Below, one piece after another: positions 51,385 to 61,308 of a stretch of 64,000 bases of DNA. This DNA comes from a bacterium. Lineage in GTDB: Bacteria > Bacteroidota > Bacteroidia > B-17B0 > Aurantibacillaceae. The stretch's first letter is position 1, and every line of letters starts with the position of its first letter. Position numbers and translations under genes: made by a program. The stretch covers positions 62,001 to 126,000 of the forward strand of contig JAQSCW010000055.1 in NCBI GenBank assembly GCA_029945625.1. Direction: 5' to 3'. The notes beneath the pieces are model-generated. The model searched no databases, was not told where the DNA came from, and worked only from the letters and a program-made list of their open reading frames with translations.

Positions 51385-53859
51385 TTATTCGTGTTGAGAA
51401 AGGAGCGTTATCTTTCCGGTACCTCCATTCATTTCAATTAAATCGCCGTCTTTCACGTACGCCAATAAACCTTTTGTTCCAACAATGGAAGGGATTCCCA
51501 TTTCGCGACAAAGAATCGCGGTATGTCCCAGCAAGTTTCCGCGCACAGAAATTAAGCCCGACGCCAATGAAAATAAATGTAATTTGCCGGGTTCAAAATA
51601 ATTGGCAACAAGAATCTTTCCTGAAATCGATTCCGATTCTAAAAAATCGACCGACACAATTTTTATGCGGGCCTTTACGATGCCGCTACAGCAGCCTATT
51701 CCTCTTATGACGGAGTCTTTCGCTGATAACGAAACAGGCTCGGCTTGAATAAATTGTGTTCCTGTTTGGATATAGCGGGTAGACCTCTCTGCCGCTTTGT
51801 AAATTTCAAATTCATGCTTTCTTTTTAAAATAAGATCTTTGTACGTGCTGCTTTGTTGAGGTTCTGTAATTTCATTCAGCTTCAAATATAAACTGTCGTT
51901 TGCTTCGGAAATAAGGTTCTTTGAAAGCAGATCCTGATCCAATGTTCTGAATATTCTTCTCACCAGACTATATGTCTTTGTGCGCATGAACCGGAAATTC
52001 TCACGATCTCTCAATCTGGTAATGGTCAGCTTAACAAGTTGCATAAAAAAGATTCTTTTTAATAAATTGATACGGTATTCGCTCTTGAGAACCTCAGCGT
52101 AATTAAAGGCAGGTGCCTTTTTATCTTCTCCATGATCGTATCTTAGATTTTCTTTTAAATAGATAATGAATCTCAGTGGATCTTCACGGTAGTTGATTGT
52201 TTCCATTTTTAATTCTGCGTCTGATGACCGTTCTCCGAATTTCTGTATATAACTCTTAATCTTATTAAATAGAATTATGTTTGTGGCAGGGAGTTCGCGG
52301 TATAGATCTGCCGCTTCCCTTTGTAAAAATAAATTCAGCATCGCGGGTTCTTTTTTGATGTCCTTCAACAGCGCTTGAAACTCTCTGATGATGGTTACGG
52401 AGATCACATCTCCCTGGGCAAACAGGGCATCGTTAATAAAATTGGGATACTTTAGCTGCAACCGTGAATTGTTTACCAGTTTCTTGAGCAGCATCATGGA
52501 GGTGACCGCAAAAAAATTATTCAACATGGGAGCTTCCCAGTTCGACGTTAATTGGGTTTCTAAATCGATGTAGAGTTTTGACAATTGCTCATGTTCCTTT
52601 TTTGTAAGATCTATTTTTTCAAATTGTGCATGCACGGTGGCATGGTGCACGAGATATTTTTTTCGAATTGAAATAAAGGAGAAAAGAGAAATTAACAGGT
52701 TCAACAGCAGTTTTGGTTTTACAACTATTCCGGACTCGTTTTTTTCCGGAAAAAAGTCGGCAGGTTCCATGCCCCAAATTCCCGGAAGGGCGGTGCTTGC
52801 TTTTTTCCCGAATGGCAATTGATAAATCAACTTTTGCCAGGCAGTTACGTTGTAGTACAAACCGCCATCTATTTCGCCGATCATCTGTTGAAGCAAATTA
52901 TCGTTGGTTTTCAAAAGTTTTACAGGCATACCAATGAAGCGGGCCATATTGCTGTACGCCAGATAAAATGACCGTTTAATGAGTGAACTGCTCAGCGGCA
53001 GTAATGTTCCGGGATAATTTCCCTCGGCCGCTGTATTATCCCAGATAAAAGGCTCCAGTTCGCCGGTAGTAATTGGTCTTACCTGCAACCAGTATATTTT
53101 GCCGAGTGCAATACAAAACTCAATATCCAAAGGTACTTTTTTGAGTTTGTAAAGTAATTGTGTGCCACGGATGAGTTGTGGTAATGCGGCACTAAGATCC
53201 GTTCTAATTTGATGCCCGCTTTTGCTAATATCCGTGAGCTGCGTGGTGTATTTCTTTCCATGGAAGGAATCCTCAACATTGAGGTAACTGAACTTCCCCT
53301 TCGCATACGTGATTGAAAAGGCTTCTTCTTTTCCCGATACTAAATTTTCGCCAAGTCCGGGCACAACATTGATAAATATTGTTTCATCCTTCATGTTTGA
53401 AGGATTATGAGAAAACACCACACCCGAATAATCGGGCCGAATCATTTCCTGAATGATAATTCCAAATTCCGCTTTTTTTTGGGACGTATAATTTTGGTCA
53501 ACTAATGTGGCATAGGATGCAAGCACTTTTTGAATCGCACCCTCGAGTTCATGAAGTTTTACATTTGTAACGGTATTAAAAAATCCGGCAAAGGACTTTT
53601 GCAATCCATCTTCGTTATCGGCACTTGATCGAACCGCCCACAAAGAAGCTGTATCAATTGAGTAAGAACTAACCCATTTGTGAAGGAGTGAGTTTAATGT
53701 TGTGGAACCTGAGCTAATTTCAGACAAGGAGTTGTAATCAAGAATATAAAAAGGCGGGGTCTCAAATTTATTGGATTGTAGAAACAGAAGGCCACGTGCT
53801 TTCCCGCCAATTTCTGACTGTGCTAGCGAAATCCGATGGCTATGTATGATTTCAGACAT
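51385..53859 (-). CDS. PEP/pyruvate-binding phosphotransferase (PEP synthase/Rph-like)
   Basis: The 824-residue protein has an N-terminal PEP/pyruvate-binding ATP-grasp domain (LAQSEIGGKARGLLFL, LWAVRSSADNEDGLQKSFAGFF, IIQEMIRPDYSGVVFSHNP). A long helical middle follows, then a C-terminal mobile phosphohistidine domain with LLGHTAILCREMGIPSIVG. The swivelling domain sits at the very end, as in rifampin phosphotransferases rather than in PEP synthase, which has a further barrel domain. It would phosphorylate a small acceptor from ATP. Substrate unknown; antibiotic inactivation is one option only by family analogy. Confidence 0.82.
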   Translation of the reverse strand: MSEIIHSHRISLAQSEIGGKARGLLFLQSNKFETPPFYILDYNSLSEISSGSTTLNSLLHKWVSSYSIDTASLWAVRSSADNEDGLQKSFAGFFNTVTNVKLHELEGAIQKVLASYATLVDQNYTSQKKAEFGIIIQEMIRPDYSGVVFSHNPSNMKDETIFINVVPGLGENLVSGKEEAFSITYAKGKFSYLNVEDSFHGKKYTTQLTDISKSGHQIRTDLSAALPQLIRGTQLLYKLKKVPLDIEFCIALGKIYWLQVRPITTGELEPFIWDNTAAEGNYPGTLLPLSSSLIKRSFYLAYSNMARFIGMPVKLLKTNDNLLQQMIGEIDGGLYYNVTAWQKLIYQLPFGKKASTALPGIWGMEPADFFPEKNESGIVVKPKLLLNLLISLFSFISIRKKYLVHHATVHAQFEKIDLTKKEHEQLSKLYIDLETQLTSNWEAPMLNNFFAVTSMMLLKKLVNNSRLQLKYPNFINDALFAQGDVISVTIIREFQALLKDIKKEPAMLNLFLQREAADLYRELPATNIILFNKIKSYIQKFGERSSDAELKMETINYREDPLRFIIYLKENLRYDHGEDKKAPAFNYAEVLKSEYRINLLKRIFFMQLVKLTITRLRDRENFRFMRTKTYSLVRRIFRTLDQDLLSKNLISEANDSLYLKLNEITEPQQSSTYKDLILKRKHEFEIYKAAERSTRYIQTGTQFIQAEPVSLSAKDSVIRGIGCCSGIVKARIKIVSVDFLESESISGKILVANYFEPGKLHLFSLASGLISVRGNLLGHTAILCREMGIPSIVGTKGLLAYVKDGDLIEMNGGTGKITLLSQHE

Positions 53860-54394
53860 TACTGCAATTGAATACGAAAGTAAATAAAATAGCGGAGCCT
53901 GCTTCCAATTTCAAGGATCTCAAATTTATGTGAAACTTGCGCGTTCATTTTCTATAAAATTTAAACACAGAGGCACAAGTGGTAAAAAGTCACGCAGGGC
54001 ATACTACTATAAAACTGTGAATCGCTGTTCCTAGGTGTCTATGCACTTGTTGCTTCCTTTTTAACCCTGCCCGACTTATTTGAATATATTTGGTCGTTCA
54101 GGCGGGCACAATGGACACAAAGATTTACTCAGAGGGCATGGAGAAGAGAAAAAATCTGTGAGTACTCTAAGTTTTTTTCTCCGCGTGCCCCTTGTCCATA
54201 CGCCCGAACGACATAGGAAGATGTTTGCTTTGGTCGGGCTGGGTTCTGTCTCCTTTTGGTGTTTATAAATAAAAATTTCATTCTCTTGTTCCTAAACCTA
54301 ATACCTTTCAGTCAATTTGGTTTAGTTGCTCCAAGTCATCGAACCCGGTAAGCATGTGGGAGAAAACATCAATCAGATTCCCTCCGGGCGAATT
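53860..54394. other. Intergenic gap, repeat-rich
   Basis: No gene in 535 bases. It contains CACAGAGGCACAAGTGG-like sequence at about 53966 with a degenerate inverted partner near 54040, and the long palindromic element at 54064-54244. Confidence 0.6.
54064..54244. repeat. 180-bp imperfect palindromic (MITE-like) element
   Basis: ACCCTGCCCGAC (54064-54075) is inverted at 54233-54244 with one mismatch. Inside it, GTCGTTCAGGCG pairs with CGCCCGAACGAC, ATGGACA with TGTCCAT, and GGCATGGAGAA with TTCTCCGCGTGCC in nested order, so the whole element can fold into one long hairpin around 54160. No transposase is present. Confidence 0.7.
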
Positions 54395-56233
54395 TCAATT
54401 CAAGCTCTTTTGGATCTCAATCACTTTATAATAATTTGATCGTCGTGGGGAATCGTGGAAAACGGCACGAAGCCAAAAAATTGCTTTATCGTATTTCTTT
54501 TCGCTAATGTAAATGGCGGCTAAATTGAGTTTGGGGTCATCAAAGCGAGGACTGATGCGCGCTGCTTCCTCATACAATTGTTTTGCGCGTTCGGGGTCTT
54601 TGCGCATCATATAGGCCGAACCCAGATCATTTAATACATTTCGCTGATACGGACTCACTTTTAATGCCTTTTCAAAACACATAATTGCTTTTTGGTAATT
54701 GCCCATGGCGGCGTGTGCGCTGCCACCATACCAATTGATGGGAACAGAGGTGGGGTCGGTGGAATAGGCAAAACTAAGGGCATTTTCGCCATCTTTTAAG
54801 CTCAACCAGGTAGCGTTTGATGTTCGGTCGTTATAAAGTTTTCGTGTATATACTTCACCTTGCAAGTGCAAATATGAAACAATGACTACAAAAGAGAGCA
54901 CAAAAAGCGTAAGCAGTTTACCATAGGAATTGATGGGGATGAGGAAAAAAGTTTTGAGGAGTTGGTTTTGTCGAATGGTGACGTAAGAAATGGCAAGTAT
55001 CACGTTGAATAAAATGGTGTGTTCAATACGTTCTTTTGGGAAGTCAAAAAAAGATATCAGTAAAAATCCGCTCACAAATGAAATGCATAAGAGCGTCTTC
55101 ATCGTTTCAGTTCTGTTTCCTTTTTGCAGAGGCAGATTACTGATTAGGAGCAGAAGGATGGAAAAGATAAAAAGGAGGTAGAAGTTCAATCCAATAATTC
55201 CGGTTTCAGACATAATCCAAAGCAAATCGTTATGAGGTCGTTGAAAGGTAACGTCAAGATCTTCTGCCCGCCAAATCCCGCTCAACGTGGCGTCGGGAAA
55301 GTGGGTTTGCCAATTACCATTTCCAACGCCCACGAGCGGTTGCTTTCGAATCATGTCATACGTTTTTTCCCAAAGAACAAGTCGTTCATTTTCAGCGCCT
55401 GATTGCGAACTCGTTGATTGAGTGGTATTGGGAGTTTGATTTGAAAGTGTTGTTGAAATAATATTCGGAAGCCATTTTAAGAAGAAGATATTCAGCATAA
55501 CCATCAGCGTTAGCAGGGAAACAAGGAATACTCGGCGACTTCTGACTTGCCACTTAACAAACACCAGGTAGCAGATTCCGAAAAAGAAAAGACTTAACAA
55601 AAGTGTCAACCAAACTGCCTTAGTTTGCAAAATCAGGATGAGAATGACACTTAATCCGATAAATAGTATGGATATGATTTTCCAGACTCCCTTAAAAGTA
55701 ATGCTCCCGTAAATGAGAAAAAACAAATTAAGAAAAAGAAAACTGGACAAAAGATTTTTGTGAGCGCTGAGGCCGGTCACTCCATAAATTAGGGCTTTTG
55801 AAATTGACCGGATATTCAGAAACTGGCCCATGGCAAGCAGTGCCGACAGCAGAAAAAGAATTAGCATCAGTTTCAGAAATAGGCCTTCAATGATTTTGGG
55901 ATTTTTGTAAAAGGAAGAGGAGGCAATAAGAAATATTGAAAAGGCCAGAATGTTTCGGGAGCTGCTGTAAAGTGCTTCAGCGGAGTTCACGCTCCAGAGC
56001 GTAGAAGCGCATGAAAACAGGGTGTAGATGAAATAAAAGAGCAACACCAGATCTACAGGAACGTTGCGTTTCTGCTCTTTTGTTTTGAGAAAAATAATCG
56101 AAAATAAAACGATGAGAGCGAGGGAGAGACTTCTTATGCCAAGGTTGGCATCAATGGCAAAAGGAGCCACCAAAAGAGAGGAAACAAAGAGGCCGCTGAA
56201 AAAGAAGGTGCCTATACGTTTGTTGCTTTCCAT
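54395..56233 (-). CDS. O-antigen ligase/polymerase-like membrane protein with TPR tail
   Basis: The 612-residue protein has about eleven hydrophobic segments (10-440) and the Wzy_C/WaaL-type periplasmic loop MIRKQPLVGVGNGNWQTHFP with following RPHNDLLWIMSETGIIGL. The C-terminal 150 residues form TPR-like repeats (YGGSAHAAMGNYQKAIMCFEKALKVSP, LNDLGSAYMMRKDPERAKQLYEEAARISP). O-antigen ligases attach or polymerise glycans on the periplasmic side of the inner membrane. Nearby sugar-nucleotide and glycosyltransferase genes support a glycan role. Confidence 0.87.
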   Translation of the reverse strand: MESNKRIGTFFFSGLFVSSLLVAPFAIDANLGIRSLSLALIVLFSIIFLKTKEQKRNVPVDLVLLFYFIYTLFSCASTLWSVNSAEALYSSSRNILAFSIFLIASSSFYKNPKIIEGLFLKLMLILFLLSALLAMGQFLNIRSISKALIYGVTGLSAHKNLLSSFLFLNLFFLIYGSITFKGVWKIISILFIGLSVILILILQTKAVWLTLLLSLFFFGICYLVFVKWQVRSRRVFLVSLLTLMVMLNIFFLKWLPNIISTTLSNQTPNTTQSTSSQSGAENERLVLWEKTYDMIRKQPLVGVGNGNWQTHFPDATLSGIWRAEDLDVTFQRPHNDLLWIMSETGIIGLNFYLLFIFSILLLLISNLPLQKGNRTETMKTLLCISFVSGFLLISFFDFPKERIEHTILFNVILAISYVTIRQNQLLKTFFLIPINSYGKLLTLFVLSFVVIVSYLHLQGEVYTRKLYNDRTSNATWLSLKDGENALSFAYSTDPTSVPINWYGGSAHAAMGNYQKAIMCFEKALKVSPYQRNVLNDLGSAYMMRKDPERAKQLYEEAARISPRFDDPKLNLAAIYISEKKYDKAIFWLRAVFHDSPRRSNYYKVIEIQKSLN

Positions 56234-56265
56234 GGCTCCTCAAAAATAGAAAAAGGTGGCAATAA

Positions 56266-56291
56266 AAAAAGCCGGTGATCACCGGCTTTTT
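56266..56291. terminator. Perfect palindromic terminator
   Basis: A-run, GCCGGTGATCACCGGC, T-run: a 26-bp perfect palindrome, able to act in both directions, placed just after the stop of the minus-strand T9SS protein gene. Confidence 0.92.
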
Positions 56292-56294
56292 CAG

Positions 56295-57125
56295 TTACTT
56301 ATTAATGACGACTATTTTTATTTTCTCTCGGGAGGTAATGAGGTAGTAGATACCTTCGGTGAGATTGGTAATAGTTGTTTCCGACTGATCACTCAAGCTG
56401 ATCTCTCTTACTTTTTGTCCAAATTGGTTAATGATGAGGGCAGTACCCGTTTGAGGTCCTGAATACACAAAATTGCCATTGTTTGGGTTCGGATAAACAC
56501 GGCCACTTCCATTGTTAAATGAATGGAGTTGTTCAATACCCACGCAGTTAGAAATATTGAGGGTGATCTTAGCACTATTGGTACATGAACCAAGTGTGAG
56601 GAGCAAGGTATAAGTAGTGGTGGCAGGAGGTGTGGCAATAACCGACCGAGTAGTGGTAGCATTGAGTCCGGTTGAAGGTGTCCATAAATAATTTAGTGTA
56701 GAACTTCCCGAAATAAGGGTAGGACTGGCCATTAACACGGTGGGTGATCCTTGACATACATTGGTAAGACCCGAAAATGTAACGGTGGGTGTTTCATAAA
56801 CTTTTACCGGCATGGAAACCAGACTACTGGTACCGGAAGAGTTGATGGCCATACAGAAAACGGTATAAGTTAAATTGGTATTCGGGAAAATGATGCTGGT
56901 GGTGTCGGATGTTGGATTAAGAATTACAACACCGTTTGCCGGAAGCACGATCCAAGAAAATGAAAGGGGATTATTGCTCGCAGAAGCAGTATAACATTTT
57001 GCGGAAGCGGGTGGGGAACAAACCACCGAGGCACCCTGGATGGGGTTCATCACAGGAACTTGCGCTACAAGTGAAAATGCAGGTACCATTAGGAGCAAAA
57101 AAAGGTAGGATAAAGATCGTAACAT
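56295..57125 (-). CDS. Secreted T9SS type A protein with Ig-like/PKD domains
   Basis: The 276-residue protein has a signal sequence ending at LVAQ and two Ig-like/PKD-type modules (CYTASASNNPLSFSWIVLP; YLWTPSTGLNATTTRSVIATPPATTTYTL, split by the Cys-rich linker TNVCQGSP). A C-terminal type A T9SS sorting domain follows, RVYPNPNNGNF ... EGIYYLITSREKIKIVVINK. No enzymatic domain is seen, so it is probably a surface or released structural protein. Confidence 0.88.
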   Translation of the reverse strand: MLRSLSYLFLLLMVPAFSLVAQVPVMNPIQGASVVCSPPASAKCYTASASNNPLSFSWIVLPANGVVILNPTSDTTSIIFPNTNLTYTVFCMAINSSGTSSLVSMPVKVYETPTVTFSGLTNVCQGSPTVLMASPTLISGSSTLNYLWTPSTGLNATTTRSVIATPPATTTYTLLLTLGSCTNSAKITLNISNCVGIEQLHSFNNGSGRVYPNPNNGNFVYSGPQTGTALIINQFGQKVREISLSDQSETTITNLTEGIYYLITSREKIKIVVINK

Positions 57126-57253
57126 AGACTAAATTTTAATTGGTCAAAAATAGCGTAATTTTATGAATGACAACCACGAATTAAAGAAATCAAAAAATAT
57201 TTTTAAAGTACTTAAAATTATACCTTAAACTTTATCATTTTTAAAAATTAAAT

Positions 57254-57544
57254 ATGAGTCAGTTAGAAGTAAAACACCGCGCTACGCAAGCAAAAGGCTT
57301 ATTTTACATAGAAGATGAAGGAAAAACCGTTGCCTCTTTGCACTATGTTTTTGCCGGAGAAAGTCGGATCATTATTGATCACACGGAAGTAGATGCAACC
57401 TACGGCGGCAAAGGCTTGGGTGCGAGGTTGATTGAGGCGGTTGTCAACTTCGCAAGAGAAGGCACACTTAAAATTATGCCTTTATGTCCCTATGCAAAAA
57501 AGGTGATGGAGCGGACTGCGGAATACAGTGACGTGTTGTTTTGA
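57254..57544 (+). CDS. Small GNAT-type acetyltransferase
   Basis: The 96-residue protein matches the YjdJ-like minimal GNAT family: ATQAKGLFYIEDEGKTVASLHYVF, IIDHTEVDATYGGKGLGARLIEAVVNFA (acetyl-CoA loop GGKGLG) and the conserved ending LCPYAKKVMER. These small proteins have only the acetyl-CoA core; the acceptor is unknown. A 207-base AT-rich gap follows before the M4 protease gene. Confidence 0.92.
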   Translation: MSQLEVKHRATQAKGLFYIEDEGKTVASLHYVFAGESRIIIDHTEVDATYGGKGLGARLIEAVVNFAREGTLKIMPLCPYAKKVMERTAEYSDVLF

Positions 57545-57751
57545 ACTAGGGGCAAAAGGAGAAAATACCTAAAAAATCTAAATTTTAGATGAGAACTCTG
57601 TTAAAATCGGTAGAAACTTCCAAGTATGAGACCAAAATAGCTGTGCCAATTACAGAAATTTCCTATCTTGTGAGACTGAAAATACGATGAGTTATTTATT
57701 TGACTTTGATTCAGGAATAATTGATTAAACAACGCAAAAAACAAGTAATAC

Positions 57752-60568
57752 ATGAAAAAAACAATCCCCGCAATTTTCTTTCTCCTTACTACCTTATTGG
57801 CTGTCGGGCAAAATTCAAAATTAACGCCTTATGCTGAGCAAATGACGCTGAATGAGCACCAGCAAGTGAATTTTATCCAATTTAAGGAAACCTACCGGGT
57901 TCAGGAATCAGAAGTGGCAGAATTTATCCACGCGATGTTTCTCACAAATGACCGAAATTCTGTAGTAGTTTCTAATTCAGAACGTGATGGAATTGGTTAT
58001 ACACATATTCGTTACAATGTGTATCAGGATGGTTTTCAGGTGATGAACAAGATGATCATTGCTCATTGTTACGGAGGAAAATTGCTTTCCCTGAATGGGG
58101 ATTTAACAGATCCTCAAATTAGCTCTAATTCCTTTGTTATCAGCGAAAGTGCGGCGCTTAGCGCTGCTTTGAATAAGGTAAATGCTGCTAAGTATATGTG
58201 GGAAAACAAGGTGGAAGAAGAACTTGCCCGTCAAACCCTTAATCAACCCGATTATACAAGTTTCCCTAAAGCCATCAAAGTTGTTTTGGAAAAAGACGGG
58301 AAATCATTTAAGGCCTATATGTTTAATATTTATGCCGAACAACCAATGTATAGGGCCAACGTATTTGTAGACGCCACCAGCGGTAAAATTTTGGATGAGC
58401 AAAACCTATTATGTACAATTGATGTTCCGGGTGCTGCCGCCACCAAATACAGTGGAAGTCAAACGATTACCTGCACCCAAAATGGCACCGTGTATACCTT
58501 AAAAGAAGCAGTAAGAGGTATTGGATTGGGAATGGAAACACTGAATCTAAACAATGGCACTAATTTTGGAAGCAGCACCAGTTTTACAAGTGCGAGTGCC
58601 GCATTTACCACTACAGGTTTTGATCAAGCGGCCACCGATGCGCATTGGGGTGCTGAAAAAACATACGATTATTATTATACCCAACATAACCGAAACAGCA
58701 TCAATAACTCTGGATTTAAGTTAACCAGTTATGTGCATTACAGTACTAATTGGTCAAACGCATCTTGGGATGGACTCCGCATGAGATATGGTGATGGAAA
58801 CGGATCTTCTTACAAAGTATTTACCACACTAGACATTTGCGGACATGAGATCACCCATGGATTGACCTCTAATTCAGCGAACCTCAACTACAGTTATGAA
58901 TCAGGGGCATTAAATGAAAGCTATTCTGATATCTTTGGAAATTCGATCGAAAATTTTGCCCGTCCATCTAGTTGGAACTGGAAAATTGGCGAAGACATGA
59001 CGACGAGCGGAAATGGATTACGAAGCATGGCAAATCCAAATGCCGATGGGAATCCCGATACGTATTTAGGAGCAAATTGGTATGTGGGGACAGGCGACAA
59101 TGGAGGCGTGCACACCAACAGTGGCGTAAGTAATTTTTGGTACTATTTGCTGGTGAATGGCGGCAGTGGAACAAATGATATTGGAAATGCCTACAGTGTT
59201 ACAGGAATTGGCTTTACAAAAGCCGCCAAAATTGCTTTCAGGGCACTTACGGTCTATTACACGCCTACTACGAATTACTCAACTGCTAGAAATCTTTCTA
59301 TTCAGGCTGCTACAGACCTTTACGGCATGTGCAGCAACGAGGTGATCCAAACGATTAATGCTTGGCATGCCGTAGGAATTGGTCAAAAATTAAATGCCAC
59401 CGGTATTGTACCGGAATTTTCGGCTGCAAATACTAATTTTTGTGCCTTGCCCGCTACTGTCAACTTTAACAATAGCACGGCCTATGGTTTTTCCTACCTC
59501 TGGGATTTTGGTGATGGTTCACCGGTGGTAACCACTACCAATGCCGTTCACAGTTATACAGCAAACGGTTCCTTCAACGTTAAGTTAACTGCCATTGGCT
59601 GCAATAGCATGACCGATAGCACAATTAAGAATTCCTACGTTCAGGTAAATGTGGCAGGTCTTCCGGTAGTATCGGGTGTAATGGCTTGCAAAAATTCACC
59701 TGCTGTGCTTACTACCACCGGCGGTGTTGTAGTAAAATGGTACGATGCCACTGCGACTAATCTTGTAGGAGTAGGGAGTAGTTTTACCACACCGGTATTA
59801 ACCACCGGGGCAACGTACTATGTCGTTAACACCATTCCCAATACGTCGGCTTTTGGGGGTATGGCTTCCAATACAGGTGGATCTTATTTAACCAGCAATA
59901 CACAATACATGGTGTTTGATGTCAGCTCTACAGGCACCTTAAACACAGTAATGGTATACGCTGCTACGGCCGGTATTAGAACCATAGAATTGAGAGACGC
60001 CACAAATACAGTACTAAACACTACTATTGTGAACCTTACGATTGGGACAAACACGGTGCCATTGTGGTTTCCACTTACGGTGGGTACAAATTACCGCTTA
60101 GCATTAGGAAGTACCTCTGCAGCCTATTTATATCGTTCTACATCGGGCATGAGTTATCCTTATAATATTGGTAGCTGTATTAGTATCACCGGGTCAAGCA
60201 CAGGCTCAAGTGCCTATTATTGGTTTTATAATTGGGAAGTAACCAAGGAAGATTGCTCCAGTCCTATGGTTCAGGTTTCATTTTCCCTCGAAGCCTGCAC
60301 CGGTATACAAAGTTTTAATGCAGAAAACTCCCTGTTTGAAGTGTATCCCAATCCGGCAAAAGATAATTTGGTGTTGAAGAATTTATCCGGTCATCAAGGT
60401 GTGAACGTCACCATTTCTGATGCAAGTGGAAGGGTTATTCTCACAAAAACAATGGATGCCAACGAAGAGAAATTGCCTTTGCAAAATGTAGCGAGCGGCA
60501 TGTATATCCTGTCTATCAGTGATAATTCCGACCAGCTGATTCGGACATTGAAAATTATAAAAGACTAA
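57752..60568 (+). CDS. Secreted M4 family metallopeptidase with PKD and T9SS type A domains
   Basis: The 938-residue protein has a signal sequence (to about residue 19), an FTP/PepSY-like propeptide (to about 210) and an M4 thermolysin domain with His365-Glu-Ile-Thr-His369 and the downstream GALNESYSDIFG supplying the third zinc ligand Glu. A PKD domain (YLWDFGDGSP, near 580), a second beta module with GMASNTGGSYL, and a T9SS type A sorting domain (VYPNPAKDNL to LIRTLKIIKD) follow. It is an extracellular protease, likely nutritional. Its stop overlaps the convergent glycosyltransferase stop by four bases. Confidence 0.95.
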   Translation: MKKTIPAIFFLLTTLLAVGQNSKLTPYAEQMTLNEHQQVNFIQFKETYRVQESEVAEFIHAMFLTNDRNSVVVSNSERDGIGYTHIRYNVYQDGFQVMNKMIIAHCYGGKLLSLNGDLTDPQISSNSFVISESAALSAALNKVNAAKYMWENKVEEELARQTLNQPDYTSFPKAIKVVLEKDGKSFKAYMFNIYAEQPMYRANVFVDATSGKILDEQNLLCTIDVPGAAATKYSGSQTITCTQNGTVYTLKEAVRGIGLGMETLNLNNGTNFGSSTSFTSASAAFTTTGFDQAATDAHWGAEKTYDYYYTQHNRNSINNSGFKLTSYVHYSTNWSNASWDGLRMRYGDGNGSSYKVFTTLDICGHEITHGLTSNSANLNYSYESGALNESYSDIFGNSIENFARPSSWNWKIGEDMTTSGNGLRSMANPNADGNPDTYLGANWYVGTGDNGGVHTNSGVSNFWYYLLVNGGSGTNDIGNAYSVTGIGFTKAAKIAFRALTVYYTPTTNYSTARNLSIQAATDLYGMCSNEVIQTINAWHAVGIGQKLNATGIVPEFSAANTNFCALPATVNFNNSTAYGFSYLWDFGDGSPVVTTTNAVHSYTANGSFNVKLTAIGCNSMTDSTIKNSYVQVNVAGLPVVSGVMACKNSPAVLTTTGGVVVKWYDATATNLVGVGSSFTTPVLTTGATYYVVNTIPNTSAFGGMASNTGGSYLTSNTQYMVFDVSSTGTLNTVMVYAATAGIRTIELRDATNTVLNTTIVNLTIGTNTVPLWFPLTVGTNYRLALGSTSAAYLYRSTSGMSYPYNIGSCISITGSSTGSSAYYWFYNWEVTKEDCSSPMVQVSFSLEACTGIQSFNAENSLFEVYPNPAKDNLVLKNLSGHQGVNVTISDASGRVILTKTMDANEEKLPLQNVASGMYILSISDNSDQLIRTLKIIKD

Positions 60569-61308
60569 AAAAACTGGAAGAGCTTGAGGAATGGTTTCAA
60601 ATACAAGGTGTAGAACCTTGGTTTGAGACCATTTACTTCCCAGGCTTTTCTATCTTCCATATTGGCTTTGAAGCGATTCGTGAGTGACAGATTACTCTTG
60701 CCACCTACTCTCATTTTCACCGTATATTCAGGAAGATAAGCTATAGATATGTTATGACCTTGAATAAATCGAAGCATTAATTCATAATCAGCCGCAGTTT
60801 TAAAATCCAGATTAAATTTTCCGAATTTCCTGTAAATATCTTTTTTAACGAAGAAGGTGGGATGTGGCGGCATCCAGCCATTCACAAACGCATTCGGTTT
60901 GTAGTTTCCACTTTTCCATTTGCGAATGATTTTATCGGGATTGTTCTTGTCAACATAATACAGATCGCTGTACACAGCGTCCACTTTCTTTTCTGTAAAA
61001 AGTTCCGCGTATTTTCTCAGAACATCCTTGTCAATATAAAAATCATCAGAATGCAGGATCCCAATTACATCGCCGGAAGCGAGGTCAATTCCCTTATTCA
61101 GGGCATCGTACAATCCTCTGTCTTTTTCGGAAATTATCCGGGACACCCGGCCTTCATATTTTTTTAGGATCGCCGCAGTGCCGTCGCTTGATTGTCCGTC
61201 TACAATAATGTATTCCACATCCTCATAATTTTGATTCAATACCGAAAGAATTGTTTCTTCCAGCGTATCGGCAGAATTATACGTGACGGTTATGATGGAG
61301 AGTTTCAC
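60565..61308 (-). CDS. Family 2 glycosyltransferase
   Basis: It starts with GTG at 61308, overlapping the gmhB-like stop (GTGA). The 247-residue protein has the GT-A fold motifs LSIITVTYNSADTLEETILSVLNQ, VEYIIVDGQSSDGT, HSDDFYI (a variant DXD) and PPHPTFFVKKDIYRKFGKF with the later FKTAADYELMLRF. WcaA/WbbL-like enzymes of this type add sugars in polysaccharide synthesis. It ends the heptose operon, so it may transfer the heptose or the next sugar. Confidence 0.93.
   Translation of the reverse strand: MKLSIITVTYNSADTLEETILSVLNQNYEDVEYIIVDGQSSDGTAAILKKYEGRVSRIISEKDRGLYDALNKGIDLASGDVIGILHSDDFYIDKDVLRKYAELFTEKKVDAVYSDLYYVDKNNPDKIIRKWKSGNYKPNAFVNGWMPPHPTFFVKKDIYRKFGKFNLDFKTAADYELMLRFIQGHNISIAYLPEYTVKMRVGGKSNLSLTNRFKANMEDRKAWEVNGLKPRFYTLYLKPFLKLFQFF

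Noticed and set aside
54080-54268. 62-codon plus-strand frame
   Set aside because: It lies within the 180-bp palindromic element, so it is a by-product of the repeat.
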